Assembly: GCA_964631835.1 (NCBI GenBank)
Contig: CAZWAD010000003.1
Location: 207,380 to 271,379, forward strand
DNA: 64,000 nt
Reading direction: 5' to 3'
From: Bog-950 sp964631835
GTDB lineage: Bacteria; Bacteroidota; Bacteroidia; Chitinophagales; LD1
Shown here: positions 17,910 through 25,618 of the stretch, one piece after another
Numbering within the stretch: position 1 is the first letter of the stretch
Layout of the letters: the number at the start of each line of letters is the position of its first letter
Made by a program: the position numbers and the translations under genes
The notes under the pieces: generated by a model
Told to the model about the DNA's origin: nothing
The model's input: only the letters and a program-made list of their open reading frames with translations
The model's database searches: none

Positions 17910-18608
17910 ATGGCAAGTTACCCTGCAATTATTCTTGCCGGAGGTTTGGGAACCCGTCTTCGCGGGGCGGTCAGCGACCTACCCAAATCAATGGCACCGG
18001 TAAACGGAAAACCGTTTCTGTATTATATTTTTCTGTATTTACAACGGCAAAACATTGACAAAGCAGTGCTTGCTGTGGGATACAAATACGAAGCCATCAA
18101 AAACTTTTTCGGGGATAAATATCTCGGAATTGCCCTGGAGTATTCTATTGAAAAAGAACCGTTAGGCACTGGTGGCGCAATTAAAAAGGCTTTTGAGCAG
18201 GTAAGCGGCCACACGTTTGTCTTGAATGGTGATACTTTGTTTGAAATTGACTTGGGTGAGCTGAAAAACTTTCATTTTGAAACTGCCTCTGAGATTTCGC
18301 TTGCACTAAAGCCCATGAAAAATTTTGACCGGTACGGAACTGTCAAATTACAAGGCAGGCGGATAACAAATTTTGAAGAAAAGAAATATTTAAATGAAGG
18401 ACTGATTAACGGAGGCATCTATTTTTTTGATAAAAAAGTAGTGGCAGAAATTGCCGAGGAAAAGTTTTCGTTTGAAAAAGATGTGTTGGAGAAATTTGTG
18501 CGGGTGAAGCAAATAAACGGGAAAGAGTTCGATAACTATTTTATAGATATAGGTATTCCCGAAGATTATCAGAAAGTGCAAGAGGATTTTAAAAGTAAAT
18601 TAACATGA
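17910..18608 (+). CDS. hddC: D-glycero-alpha-D-manno-heptose 1-phosphate guanylyltransferase-like nucleotidyltransferase
   Basis: 232 residues starting with the nucleotidyltransferase motif PAIILAGGLGTRLRGAVSDL, then PKSMAPVNGKPFL (substrate loop) and LNGDTLFEID (metal-binding aspartate). EPLGTGGAIKKA and a C-terminal FIDIGIPEDY block also match sugar-phosphate nucleotidyltransferases. Family features, the short length and the gmhA-gmhB neighbours make HddC, which makes GDP-heptose, the best call. A generic mannose or glucose 1-phosphate nucleotidyltransferase cannot be excluded by sequence reading alone. Its start follows the gmhA stop with no gap, and its stop overlaps the next gene by four bases (ATGA), so the three are a tightly coupled operon. 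Confidence 0.85.
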   Translation: MASYPAIILAGGLGTRLRGAVSDLPKSMAPVNGKPFLYYIFLYLQRQNIDKAVLAVGYKYEAIKNFFGDKYLGIALEYSIEKEPLGTGGAIKKAFEQVSGHTFVLNGDTLFEIDLGELKNFHFETASEISLALKPMKNFDRYGTVKLQGRRITNFEEKKYLNEGLINGGIYFFDKKVVAEIAEEKFSFEKDVLEKFVRVKQINGKEFDNYFIDIGIPEDYQKVQEDFKSKLT

Positions 18609-19168
18609 ATCTGAAGGGTTTGAAAGTTGATAAAACATGGACACTCTTTCTCGACAGAGATGGAGTAATCAATCTTCATTACCCGAACGACTATGTAAAG
18701 AAATGGGATGAATTTTATTTTCTGGAGGGGGTTTTGGATGCACTGAAAAATCTTGCCGATATTTTTCGCAGAATAATTATTGTAACCAACCAACAGGGGG
18801 TAGGGAAGGAGGTGATGACCAGGCAGGATTTAGAGTTTATTCATTCCGAAATGCTGAAGGAAGTGAGGAAATACGGTGGAAGGATTCACGCCATTTATTC
18901 TGCTATTGACCTGAAGGAAAAAGACACGAAAAAAATGCGCAAGCCGGATACAGGCATGGCTAAGCAGGCTAAGAAAGATTTCCCTGAGATTGATTTTTCG
19001 AAGTCAATTATTTTGGGTGACTCGCTTACTGATATGCAGTTCGGCAGAGCAACAGGAATGCTTACGGTTTTTGCAGGCGACAAAACAAAACTTTCACAGG
19101 AAGAAAAGAAACTCGTTGATGTTTACTGCGAGTCGTTAAGCGAGTTTGCTAACTCGCTGTTGAGTTAG
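18605..19168 (+). CDS. gmhB: D-glycero-D-manno-heptose 1,7-bisphosphate 7-phosphatase-like HAD hydrolase
   Basis: 187 residues of the HAD-IIIA type. It has FLDRDGVIN (motif I, nucleophile and acid aspartates), IVTNQQGVGKEVMT (motif II), KPDTGM (motif III lysine) and ILGDSLTDMQFG (motif IV). It would remove the 7-phosphate from heptose 1,7-bisphosphate, between the kinase and guanylyltransferase steps. The CxH zinc loop typical of E. coli GmhB is not evident (the corresponding stretch reads YSAIDLKEKDTKKMRKP), so substrate preference is uncertain; histidinol phosphatase-like activity is the alternative. It overlaps hddC by ATGA. Its 3' end overlaps the convergent aminotransferase gene by 20 bp. 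Confidence 0.82.
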   Translation: MNLKGLKVDKTWTLFLDRDGVINLHYPNDYVKKWDEFYFLEGVLDALKNLADIFRRIIIVTNQQGVGKEVMTRQDLEFIHSEMLKEVRKYGGRIHAIYSAIDLKEKDTKKMRKPDTGMAKQAKKDFPEIDFSKSIILGDSLTDMQFGRATGMLTVFAGDKTKLSQEEKKLVDVYCESLSEFANSLLS

Positions 19169-20363
19169 CCTTTTCATTCGCGTACATTTTTAATCCCTCC
19201 TCCAGGCATTTAACAGCCGGAATTAAATCTTCAGTTTTCAAGACATATGCAATCCTAACCTGGTTTTTCCCCGAACCGGAAGTAGAATAAAAACCCGAAG
19301 CGGGCGACAACATAACTGTTGAATTTTTATATGAAAAACTTTCAAGAAGCCATTGGCAAAACTCACCGGCATCTGCAACGGGTAAACTTGCCACTACATA
19401 AAATGCGCCACCCGGATTCGGGCAAAACACTCCCGGAATTTTGTTCAGCAAAGCAACAGTAACATCTCTGCGTTTCTGGTATTCTTTAATAATCGAATCG
19501 TAGTATTCTTTCCCAAGGTCAAACAAGCCTTCACCGGCAAGCTGCCCGAGTGTGGGCGGGCTTAACCGCACTTGCCCGAATTTCAAAGCCACATTCATTA
19601 CATCCCGGTTTCTTGTAACCAAGGCTCCGATTCGTGCCCCGCAGGCGCTGAATCTTTTTGAAATGGAATCAAACACAACAACGTGTTTATCCATGTCGTC
19701 TAAATTCAGAGCGCTGAAAAATATTTTTCCTCCGTAAAGAAATTCGCGGTAAACTTCATCAACAAACAAATACAAATCGTGTTTCAGGCAGATTTGGCGA
19801 AGCACAAGCAGTTCTTCCTTACTGTAGAAATAACCGGTGGGGTTGTTCGGATTACAAATCAGTATGGCTTTCGTGTTTGAAGAGATTGCTTTTTCAAAAT
19901 CTTCAATGGGCGGTAGTGCAAAACCATTTTCAATAGAGGTTGAAATAGCTTTAACGTTGATGTGGCCTGAAGCCGCGAACCCGATGTAGTTGGCATACAT
20001 CGGCTCGGGAATAATTATTTCCTCTTCTTCATTCAGGCAACTCATCATGGCAATGGAAAGCGCTTCACTGGCACCGCTGGTTATCATGAAGTTGTTTGCT
20101 TCAACAGTAATTCCAATCCGGTTGTAGTATTCAGCAAACTTTTTCCGGAACGATTCAATTCCTGCACTCGGACAATATTCTAACACTTTCACACCTGTGT
20201 TTTTCAGTTTATCCCAAAATACCTGAGGGGTATCCAAATCAGGCTGACCGATGTTGAGGTGGTAAATTTTTATTCCTTTCTTCTTTGCAGCATCAGCATA
20301 AGGAACCAATCTGCGGATAGGAGAGAAGGGCATTGAAATTCCTTTTCGGGAAACTTTAGGCAT
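19149..20363 (-). CDS. Class I/II pyridoxal-phosphate aminotransferase
   Basis: 404 residues with the fold-type I set: SGASEALS for cofactor phosphate binding (96-103), NPNNPTG (171-177), VDEVY with the pyridine-nitrogen aspartate D202, SISKRFSACGARIG with Schiff-base lysine K236, and a C-terminal arginine in VRIAY for the substrate carboxylate. The start LNIGQPDLDTP is typical of aspartate/alanine-type aminotransferases. The amino acid specificity cannot be read from sequence. The gene is convergent with and overlaps gmhB at the 3' end. A TAAGTTTT -7-like box lies just upstream of the start. It is not obviously linked functionally to the heptose genes. Confidence 0.9.
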   Translation of the reverse strand: MPKVSRKGISMPFSPIRRLVPYADAAKKKGIKIYHLNIGQPDLDTPQVFWDKLKNTGVKVLEYCPSAGIESFRKKFAEYYNRIGITVEANNFMITSGASEALSIAMMSCLNEEEEIIIPEPMYANYIGFAASGHINVKAISTSIENGFALPPIEDFEKAISSNTKAILICNPNNPTGYFYSKEELLVLRQICLKHDLYLFVDEVYREFLYGGKIFFSALNLDDMDKHVVVFDSISKRFSACGARIGALVTRNRDVMNVALKFGQVRLSPPTLGQLAGEGLFDLGKEYYDSIIKEYQKRRDVTVALLNKIPGVFCPNPGGAFYVVASLPVADAGEFCQWLLESFSYKNSTVMLSPASGFYSTSGSGKNQVRIAYVLKTEDLIPAVKCLEEGLKMYANEKANSTAS

Positions 20364-20401
20364 GGGTAAAACTTACTAATGTTAAGAGGTGCGAAGAAAA
20401 T

Positions 20402-20433
20402 AAAAATGCCCCGATTGAAAGCGGGGCATTTTG
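20402..20433 (-). terminator. Terminator downstream of the DUF1573 gene
   Basis: The stem ATGCCCCG (20406-20413) / CGGGGCAT (20422-20429) extends with A-T pairs at its base. Read on the minus strand it ends in TTTTTA. It sits between the DUF1573 stop (20451) and the aminotransferase start (20363), so the aminotransferase needs its own promoter. Confidence 0.85.
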
Positions 20434-20450
20434 CAATGTTTTGATGTGAT

Positions 20451-21062
20451 TTAATTTTTCGGAGACAACATACTTGGACCTTCAACCGGTACTGATTTTT
20501 CAGGCTCGGCTTTTATTACATCACCTTTAATGTCAATGACCTTGTTGGGCGTATCGGCATTAGAAGTTATAGTTACAGTTTTTGAAAAAGTTCCTACTCT
20601 CCCCTGAGTGCTGTAGGTAACCAAAATACTCCCCTCTTTGCCCGGAAGAACAGGCTCTTTAGTCCAGCTCGGGGTTGTGCAGCCGCAGCTTGCGCGAACA
20701 TTAGTAAGTATAAGGGGCTCTTTACCTGTATTGGTGAATTTGAATTCGTGTGTTACCGGAGGGCCTTCGGGAATATCACCAAAGTAATAGCTGTCTTCTT
20801 TAAAAACAATCTTCGGGGCATTCGGATTGGGTTTGGCGGTGTCAGCCGCTGGCGCTGCTCCCGCGTGGTCGTGGCTGTGGTCATGTCCGTGGTCATGGTC
20901 ATGGTCATGGTCATGGTCATGGTCGTGGTCATGAGGTGCGGGTGGTGGTACAGTAGCAGGGGCTGCCTGTGTTTTAGCGGGCTCGGCAGTAACAGCTTGT
21001 TGCTGTGCATGTAAATAACAAACCGTTAAAACAAGCACCATAGAAGGTAAAAGTTTTTTCAT
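20451..21062 (-). CDS. Secreted DUF1573 protein with a long His-Asp repeat
   Basis: 203 residues. Residues 1-20 are a Sec signal peptide (cleavage near LHAQQ). A low-complexity Ala/Pro/Thr stretch follows, then residues 44-66 alternate histidine with aspartate or, less often, glycine or serine, then a linker. Residues about 85-190 form a DUF1573 Ig-like domain recognised by YYFGDIPEGPPVTHEFKFTN and ASCGCTTPSW. DUF1573 proteins are common and uncharacterised in Bacteroidota and are probably periplasmic or surface exposed. The His/Asp run would be expected to bind divalent metals such as Zn, Ni or Cu (inference). No metal transporter is adjacent. Confidence 0.88.
   Translation of the reverse strand: MKKLLPSMVLVLTVCYLHAQQQAVTAEPAKTQAAPATVPPPAPHDHDHDHDHDHDHDHGHDHSHDHAGAAPAADTAKPNPNAPKIVFKEDSYYFGDIPEGPPVTHEFKFTNTGKEPLILTNVRASCGCTTPSWTKEPVLPGKEGSILVTYSTQGRVGTFSKTVTITSNADTPNKVIDIKGDVIKAEPEKSVPVEGPSMLSPKN
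20868..20932 (-). repeat. Hexanucleotide tandem repeat encoding the His-Asp run
   Basis: The plus strand reads repeated TGGTCA/TGGTCG hexamers, five of them in an exact row at about 20892-20921. A 6-bp unit means that length changes stay in frame, so the number of His-Asp pairs could vary between strains without inactivating the gene. Confidence 0.85.
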
Positions 21063-21164
21063 TGTTGCAATTTTATTTCAAATATAATTGACTTACGTTT
21101 TCAGTTCAACCCCTATGGGGCTTACTTCGGCAAGATTAACAAGATTTTGCTTCTTTTTCTTACC

Positions 21165-21866
21165 TTAAATATCACCCAGCATGGGTCGTAAAACAACTTC
21201 TTCCACTACTGTATTTTCGGAAAGGTTATAAATATCCCAAACTAATTTTGCCACATCTTCTGTTTTCATAAAGCGCGACTTTGGTAAGCCGGATCCTTTC
21301 CATGAGTCGGTATAAACAGCTCCGGGTATTAGCGAGGTAACCCGGATGTTGTATTCTTTCAATTCTTCGCGCAGGGCTTTCGATAAACCGAGCATGGCGA
21401 ACTTAGATATGGAATACGAACCGCCATCAGGATACGCCTGAATACCCGCAACCGAACTCATGTTGAAGATATGCCCCCTGTTTTTCCCGAGCATGGGAGG
21501 AAGAAGGAACCGGGAAAGATAGTACGCGCTGTACAGATTGGTTTCAATCAGTTTTTCCAGGTTTCCGTCTTTTTCGCTGATTACTTCACCGGGGAAAAAA
21601 ATTCCTGCATTGTTTACTATTACATCAACCGCACCGAACTGTTTCAGAATTTTATCAGCAAAACGTTTTACTTCTTTCTTATTGCTTACATCGCATTTCT
21701 GAATTAAGATTTCGGATTCTGGGTTTTTTATTTCTGATTTTAATGCCTTTAAGTCTTTTTCATTTCTTGAACACAAGGCCAAATCGAAACCTTCGGCTGC
21801 AAACTTTCCGGCAATAGCTTTCCCGATTCCTTTGGTGGCACCGGTAACAACAATTTTTTTGTTCAT
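21165..21866 (-). CDS. Short-chain dehydrogenase/reductase
   Basis: 233 residues of classical SDR type: TGATKGIG cofactor loop (8-15), NNAG at about 88, catalytic serine in NMSSVAG and the YSISK active site at about 150. The TGxxxGIG loop followed by an arginine after the second strand (CSRNE) favours NADP(H) (inference). The substrate is unknown. The segment SEIKNPESEILIQ looks like a low-complexity insertion similar in DNA to one in the gene at 44450. It is divergent from the mlaE-like gene with 52 bp between the starts, and a consensus promoter lies in that gap. Confidence 0.9.
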   Translation of the reverse strand: MNKKIVVTGATKGIGKAIAGKFAAEGFDLALCSRNEKDLKALKSEIKNPESEILIQKCDVSNKKEVKRFADKILKQFGAVDVIVNNAGIFFPGEVISEKDGNLEKLIETNLYSAYYLSRFLLPPMLGKNRGHIFNMSSVAGIQAYPDGGSYSISKFAMLGLSKALREELKEYNIRVTSLIPGAVYTDSWKGSGLPKSRFMKTEDVAKLVWDIYNLSENTVVEEVVLRPMLGDI

Positions 21867-21870
21867 TCAA

Positions 21871-21900
21871 CAAACTTACAACTTTCGCACTTCCGCACAA
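21871..21900 (-). promoter_or_regulatory. Bacteroidota-type promoter for the SDR gene
   Basis: On the minus strand TTG (21898-21900), 19 bp, TAAGTTTG (21871-21878). The -7 element matches TAnnTTTG exactly. The predicted start is at or within a few bases of the ATG (21866), implying a leaderless or nearly leaderless mRNA. Confidence 0.6.
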
Positions 21901-21918
21901 TTCATATCTTAGCGCGCC

Positions 21919-22662
21919 ATGCTAAAAGTCTTCGAAGAGTTCGGCAATTACCTTACTTTAATGTGGCGTTCAGTTGCCAAACCCGAAAAGGCGCAGATGT
22001 ACTGGAAGGAAACCTTCCGGCAGGCGCATGACATAGGCATTGGCTCGCTGGCGATTATTGCCATTGTTTCAACTTTTGTGGGCGCGGTCAGCGCGGTTCA
22101 GTTTGCTTACCAGTTTCGGACCATAAGCATGGTTCCTATGTGGTGGATTGGTTCTATTGAGCGCAAGGGAATGATTCTGGAACTTGCACCGACCATTTCC
22201 GCTCTACTTCTTGCCGGTAAGGTGGGTTCTAACATTGCTTCTGAGTTAGGGACAATGCGCATTTCGGAACAGATTGATGCTTACGAAATAATGGGAGTAA
22301 ACACACCGGCATATTTAATCGGCCCTAAAATTCTTGCTTCGGTTTTTGTTGTGCCTATGCTGGTTATTGTTGCGGTGTTTCTCGGCATACTGGGCGGCTG
22401 GGCTGCGGGTATTGTAGGTGGGTTTTATTCTACTGCCGAATACTTCAAAGGGGTAACCGATAACTTCGACAGCTACGATGTAAACATTATGCTTACCAAA
22501 TCTGTCCTCTTCGGATTCATCATGGCATCGGTGGCTTGTTACAAAGGCTATACCGTAAGGGGCGGAGCAGTTGAAATCGGCAAGTCCTCAACGCAGGCAG
22601 TGGTGCTTAGCTCCATATTTATTATTGTAGTAAACTTTTTTGTTGCTTTCATACTCCTGTGA
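21919..22662 (+). CDS. mlaE: MlaE/YrbE-family ABC transporter permease
   Basis: 247 residues with about five hydrophobic segments. The conserved MlaE block is ELAPTISALLLAGKVGSNIASELGTMRISEQIDA, followed by P.LIGPKILA and late glycine-rich segments. MlaE is the inner-membrane permease of a phospholipid trafficking system that maintains outer-membrane asymmetry. The next gene encodes the ATPase and starts inside this stop codon (GTGA overlap), so both are coupled. A TATCTTAG -7-like box lies 7-14 bp upstream of the start. No MlaD gene is in the window. Confidence 0.88.
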   Translation: MLKVFEEFGNYLTLMWRSVAKPEKAQMYWKETFRQAHDIGIGSLAIIAIVSTFVGAVSAVQFAYQFRTISMVPMWWIGSIERKGMILELAPTISALLLAGKVGSNIASELGTMRISEQIDAYEIMGVNTPAYLIGPKILASVFVVPMLVIVAVFLGILGGWAAGIVGGFYSTAEYFKGVTDNFDSYDVNIMLTKSVLFGFIMASVACYKGYTVRGGAVEIGKSSTQAVVLSSIFIIVVNFFVAFILL

Positions 22663-23417
22663 TAGAAATAAAGAACATTAAAAAGCGCTTCGGCAGCCAC
22701 GAAGTTTTAAAAGGTGTTTCAGCCACATTTGAAAACGGCAAGTGCAACCTCATTATAGGTAAGTCGGGTTCGGGGAAAACAGTTGCCATGAAGTGTATGG
22801 TAGGTTTGCTTGAACCGGAGGAAGGCTATATTCTTTTTGACGAGCGTAACATTACCGAAATGGACTTTGACGAGCGCAAGCAGGTGCGCAGGGAAGTAGG
22901 AATGCTTTTTCAGGGTACGGCTTTGTTCGATTCGCTTACAGTGGAAGAGAATGTGCGCTTTCCGCTCGATATGTTTACCAATATGAGCGCCACTGAAAAA
23001 CGCGACCGCGTAAATTTCTGTCTCAGCCGCGTAAACCTTCCTGACACCAACAAGAAATACCCGGGCGAACTTTCAGGCGGTATGAAAAAGCGCGTAGGCA
23101 TTGCCCGCGCTATTGTTATGAACCCCAAGTATCTTTTTTGCGATGAGCCCAACTCCGGTCTCGACCCTAAAACCGCTATTGTGATTGACCACCTCATTCG
23201 TGAAATTACACAGGAGTACAACATGACAACGATTGTAAACACCCACGACATGAACAGCGTAATGGGTATTGGAGACCATGTGGTTTTTCTTCACGAAGGG
23301 TTGAAATACTGGGAAGGAACCAACTCCGAAATTATGAAGGTAACCGAGGGCGAGCTCTTCGATTTTATTTTCGCCTCCGATTTTTTGAAAGACCTACGAA
23401 GACATGCGCAGTATTAA
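22659..23417 (+). CDS. mlaF: MlaF-like ABC transporter ATP-binding protein
   Basis: 252 residues, using a GTG start that overlaps the mlaE stop by four bases. It contains Walker A GKSGSGKT (about 36-43), the Q-loop in MLFQGTALFDSLTVEENV, the signature LSGGMKKRVGIARA, Walker B YLFCDEP followed by NSGLDPKT, and an H-switch in NTHDM. The LFDSLTV.ENV.FPL segment is typical of the MlaF/Ttg2A group. It powers the MlaE permease. The C terminus overlaps the next gene (lipoprotein) by 14 bp, so all three are probably co-transcribed. Confidence 0.9.
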   Translation: MIEIKNIKKRFGSHEVLKGVSATFENGKCNLIIGKSGSGKTVAMKCMVGLLEPEEGYILFDERNITEMDFDERKQVRREVGMLFQGTALFDSLTVEENVRFPLDMFTNMSATEKRDRVNFCLSRVNLPDTNKKYPGELSGGMKKRVGIARAIVMNPKYLFCDEPNSGLDPKTAIVIDHLIREITQEYNMTTIVNTHDMNSVMGIGDHVVFLHEGLKYWEGTNSEIMKVTEGELFDFIFASDFLKDLRRHAQY

Positions 23418-24012
23418 TCTTTTTGTTTCTTTACTCTTCCTGATTGTTGTTAGCTGTAATAATTCAGGCAACAAAAAATATTTGAAGTGGGGCAAGTATA
23501 AGTGGGAGATAACCATGAGTTACGACTCAGTCTCTGTTCAGAAATATTATTACGACAGCCTAGAGCAGGTTGAGAAGGTTTATTCTGAAAAAATTTCGCG
23601 CACTGTAATTTCATTCAGGGATACTTCAATTCACCATTTTGATTTGGGCAGGGAATATGTGGACACCATTTTGCAAATAAATCCTGTTACGCTGGAAGAG
23701 GAAATGATAATCGAGAAATTCCATACCACCAGTTACCATATTGATGCAGGCAAGATTTCTGTAAAAGATTTCCGTAAATTGTTAAAAAGCTCTGTTTCGT
23801 TTCCTTTAGGGGAGCACCTACAACCAGAGTTTCCAAGCGTAGAGGTGGCATCGAAGGAGCGATACATTTATTCCTATTTTGATTTTAAAACTGACAAAAT
23901 CCTGGTGCCGGAGTTAAAGCCCGGTGAACATGCTGTTGTCCAGTTTCGTGCTTATAATTCAAAAACCTACGAACCGATAACCATCGGCAAAGTTTTATTC
24001 GAAATAATTTAA
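23404..24012 (+). CDS. Putative lipoprotein of unknown function, coupled to mlaEF
   Basis: 202 residues. The N terminus MRSINLFVSLLFLIVVSC is a lipoprotein signal with the modified cysteine at position 18. The rest is soluble, with many charged residues and tyrosines, and shows no repeat or catalytic motif. I recognise no family and it does not resemble the MlaD MCE domain. The 14-bp overlap with mlaF suggests translational coupling and a possible role with that transporter, such as a periplasmic or outer-membrane partner. That is inference from position only. Confidence 0.75.
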   Translation: MRSINLFVSLLFLIVVSCNNSGNKKYLKWGKYKWEITMSYDSVSVQKYYYDSLEQVEKVYSEKISRTVISFRDTSIHHFDLGREYVDTILQINPVTLEEEMIIEKFHTTSYHIDAGKISVKDFRKLLKSSVSFPLGEHLQPEFPSVEVASKERYIYSYFDFKTDKILVPELKPGEHAVVQFRAYNSKTYEPITIGKVLFEII

Positions 24013-24017
24013 CCTTG
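24010..24017 (+). promoter_or_regulatory. Probable -7 box for sucD
   Basis: TAACCTTG differs from TAnnTTTG by one base and lies 30 bp upstream of the sucD ATG, overlapping the stop codon of the lipoprotein gene. No convincing TTTG was found at the right spacing upstream. Confidence 0.35.
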
Positions 24018-24047
24018 CGCCCTTAATCAATCATCAATATTCATAGC

Positions 24048-24920
24048 ATGAGCGTTTTAGTCAATAAGAATTCCAAAATCATCGTCCAAGGCTTTACCGG
24101 TAAAGAAGGAACTTTCCACGCTACCCAAATGATTGAGTACGGAACCAATGTAGTGGGCGGTGTTACTCCCGGCAAAGGAGGCGAGAAGCATTTGGACAAA
24201 CCGGTGTTCAACACGGTAAGCGATGCGCGCAAGGCTACCGGCTGCAACGTGAGTATCATTTTTGTTCCGCCTGCTTTTGCTGCCGATGCCATTATGGAAG
24301 CTGCCGATGCAGGCGTTGAACTTATTGTTTGCATTACCGAAGGCATACCGGTGCAGGACATGGTAAAAGCCAAAAGTTACCTCGATGGAAAAAACACCCG
24401 CTTAGTTGGACCCAACTGCCCCGGAGTAATTACACCTGACGAAGCCAAGGTGGGCATCATGCCCGGCTTTGTTTTCAAAAAGGGCAAAGTAGGCATTGTT
24501 TCAAAAAGCGGAACCCTCACCTACGAAGCTGCCGACCAGGTGGTAAAAGCAGGTCTCGGAGTTTCAACTGCCATTGGCATTGGTGGCGACCCGGTAATAG
24601 GCACCACCACCAAAGAAGCCGTTGAGCTTTTTATGAACGACCCCGAAACCGATGGCATTATTATGATTGGCGAAATAGGCGGCACCCTCGAAGCCGATGC
24701 CGCACGCTGGGTAAAAGATAACAACCGCAAGCCCGTGGTAGGTTTTATTGCCGGCCAAACCGCCCCTGCCGGGCGAAGAATGGGCCATGCAGGAGCCATT
24801 ATTGGCGGAAAAGACGACACCGCAGCCGCCAAAATGAAAATCATGCGCGAATGCGGAATCACTGTGGTTGAATCTCCCGCTGCCATTGGCGAAACCATGG
24901 CTTCCGTTCTTAAAAAATAA
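24048..24920 (+). CDS. sucD: Succinate-CoA ligase (succinyl-CoA synthetase) alpha subunit
   Basis: 290 residues, the normal length. The CoA-binding N terminus has QGFTGKEGTFHATQMIEYGT and GGVTPGKGG. The catalytic domain has VGPNCPGVITP, SKSGTLTYEA, GIGGDPVIGT and GRRMGHAGAIIGG, where the histidine is the one phosphorylated during catalysis. The enzyme interconverts succinyl-CoA and succinate with ATP or GTP formation in the TCA cycle. The beta subunit gene sucC is not adjacent in this window, so the two subunits are encoded apart. Downstream lies a highly AT-rich spacer. Confidence 0.96.
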   Translation: MSVLVNKNSKIIVQGFTGKEGTFHATQMIEYGTNVVGGVTPGKGGEKHLDKPVFNTVSDARKATGCNVSIIFVPPAFAADAIMEAADAGVELIVCITEGIPVQDMVKAKSYLDGKNTRLVGPNCPGVITPDEAKVGIMPGFVFKKGKVGIVSKSGTLTYEAADQVVKAGLGVSTAIGIGGDPVIGTTTKEAVELFMNDPETDGIIMIGEIGGTLEADAARWVKDNNRKPVVGFIAGQTAPAGRRMGHAGAIIGGKDDTAAAKMKIMRECGITVVESPAAIGETMASVLKK

Positions 24921-24964
24921 CTTCCGAAAATCCCCGCCTTAACTTTATACCCTTAAACCGGTTC

Positions 24965-25190
24965 AACAAAGTGTTGATTATTTTATACAATATTTGAAAT
25001 AAATTCAAATATATTTTAAATATAAATGAATTTATAAAATATGAATTTAAATATTATACAATTAAAAATGAAAATAATTAAAATAAATTTATGTTTATTA
25101 TATAAAAATTATAGTATAGACAAATAAAAAATAAATATTTTCTATGAATATTAAAATATATTTCTACATTCGTTGTTATAAATTGTAAGT
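24965..25190. other. AT-rich intergenic spacer
   Basis: About 225 bp composed almost only of A and T, with many A-tracts, no ORF and no GC hairpin. In position and composition it is the counterpart of the spacer at 1130-1480: both directly precede small hypothetical genes with lysine-rich tails. Confidence 0.8.
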
Positions 25191-25193
25191 ATC

Positions 25194-25616
25194 ATGTCAA
25201 AAGTTACCATCCGGGTAGAAATGCACCGCAATCACCCCGACAAGTTTATGCGTTTGATTGAAAAACTTATTACCCGCCACGAAGAGCTTGGGGCTTCGAG
25301 CCCCCTTAGCGGCAACCCGGTGGTGGACATGGCTGCCTTTAAGCAAAAGTTTACCGAAGCTAACAGCTTTCGCGAACAATCTATTGAGGCTCGGGCTTTG
25401 GCTGAGGCCACTATGGGGCAGGCTAAAGCAATTATGGGTACGGCAAGCGGGCAGTCGGTTAATACAGAGCATACCCTGCTTTATGAGCTTAACCTTTTAA
25501 AGAAATACCTGCTTATTAAATACAGCGGTGAGGAGGAATCTATGAGCCCGTTTGGTTTCAATGTGGTTATTGGAACAGCAAAGGGGGTAGGGCGCCCCAA
25601 AAAGAAAAAAAGCTGA
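25194..25616 (+). CDS. Hypothetical protein with basic C-terminal tail
   Basis: 140 residues, no signal peptide or membrane segment. The N-terminal part is helical and charged (HPDKFMRLIEKLITRHEE). The middle has an alanine-rich helix (EARALAEATMGQAKAIMG), and the C terminus ends in VGRPKKKKS, an AT-hook-like GRP followed by lysines. I do not recognise a family. It is not clearly homologous to the pair at 356 and 1482, but it resembles them in size, AT-rich upstream DNA and lysine tail. The basic tail might bind DNA or RNA (inference). The stop is 2 bp from the convergent metallophosphoesterase stop. Confidence 0.75.
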   Translation: MSKVTIRVEMHRNHPDKFMRLIEKLITRHEELGASSPLSGNPVVDMAAFKQKFTEANSFREQSIEARALAEATMGQAKAIMGTASGQSVNTEHTLLYELNLLKKYLLIKYSGEEESMSPFGFNVVIGTAKGVGRPKKKKS

Positions 25617-25618
25617 AG

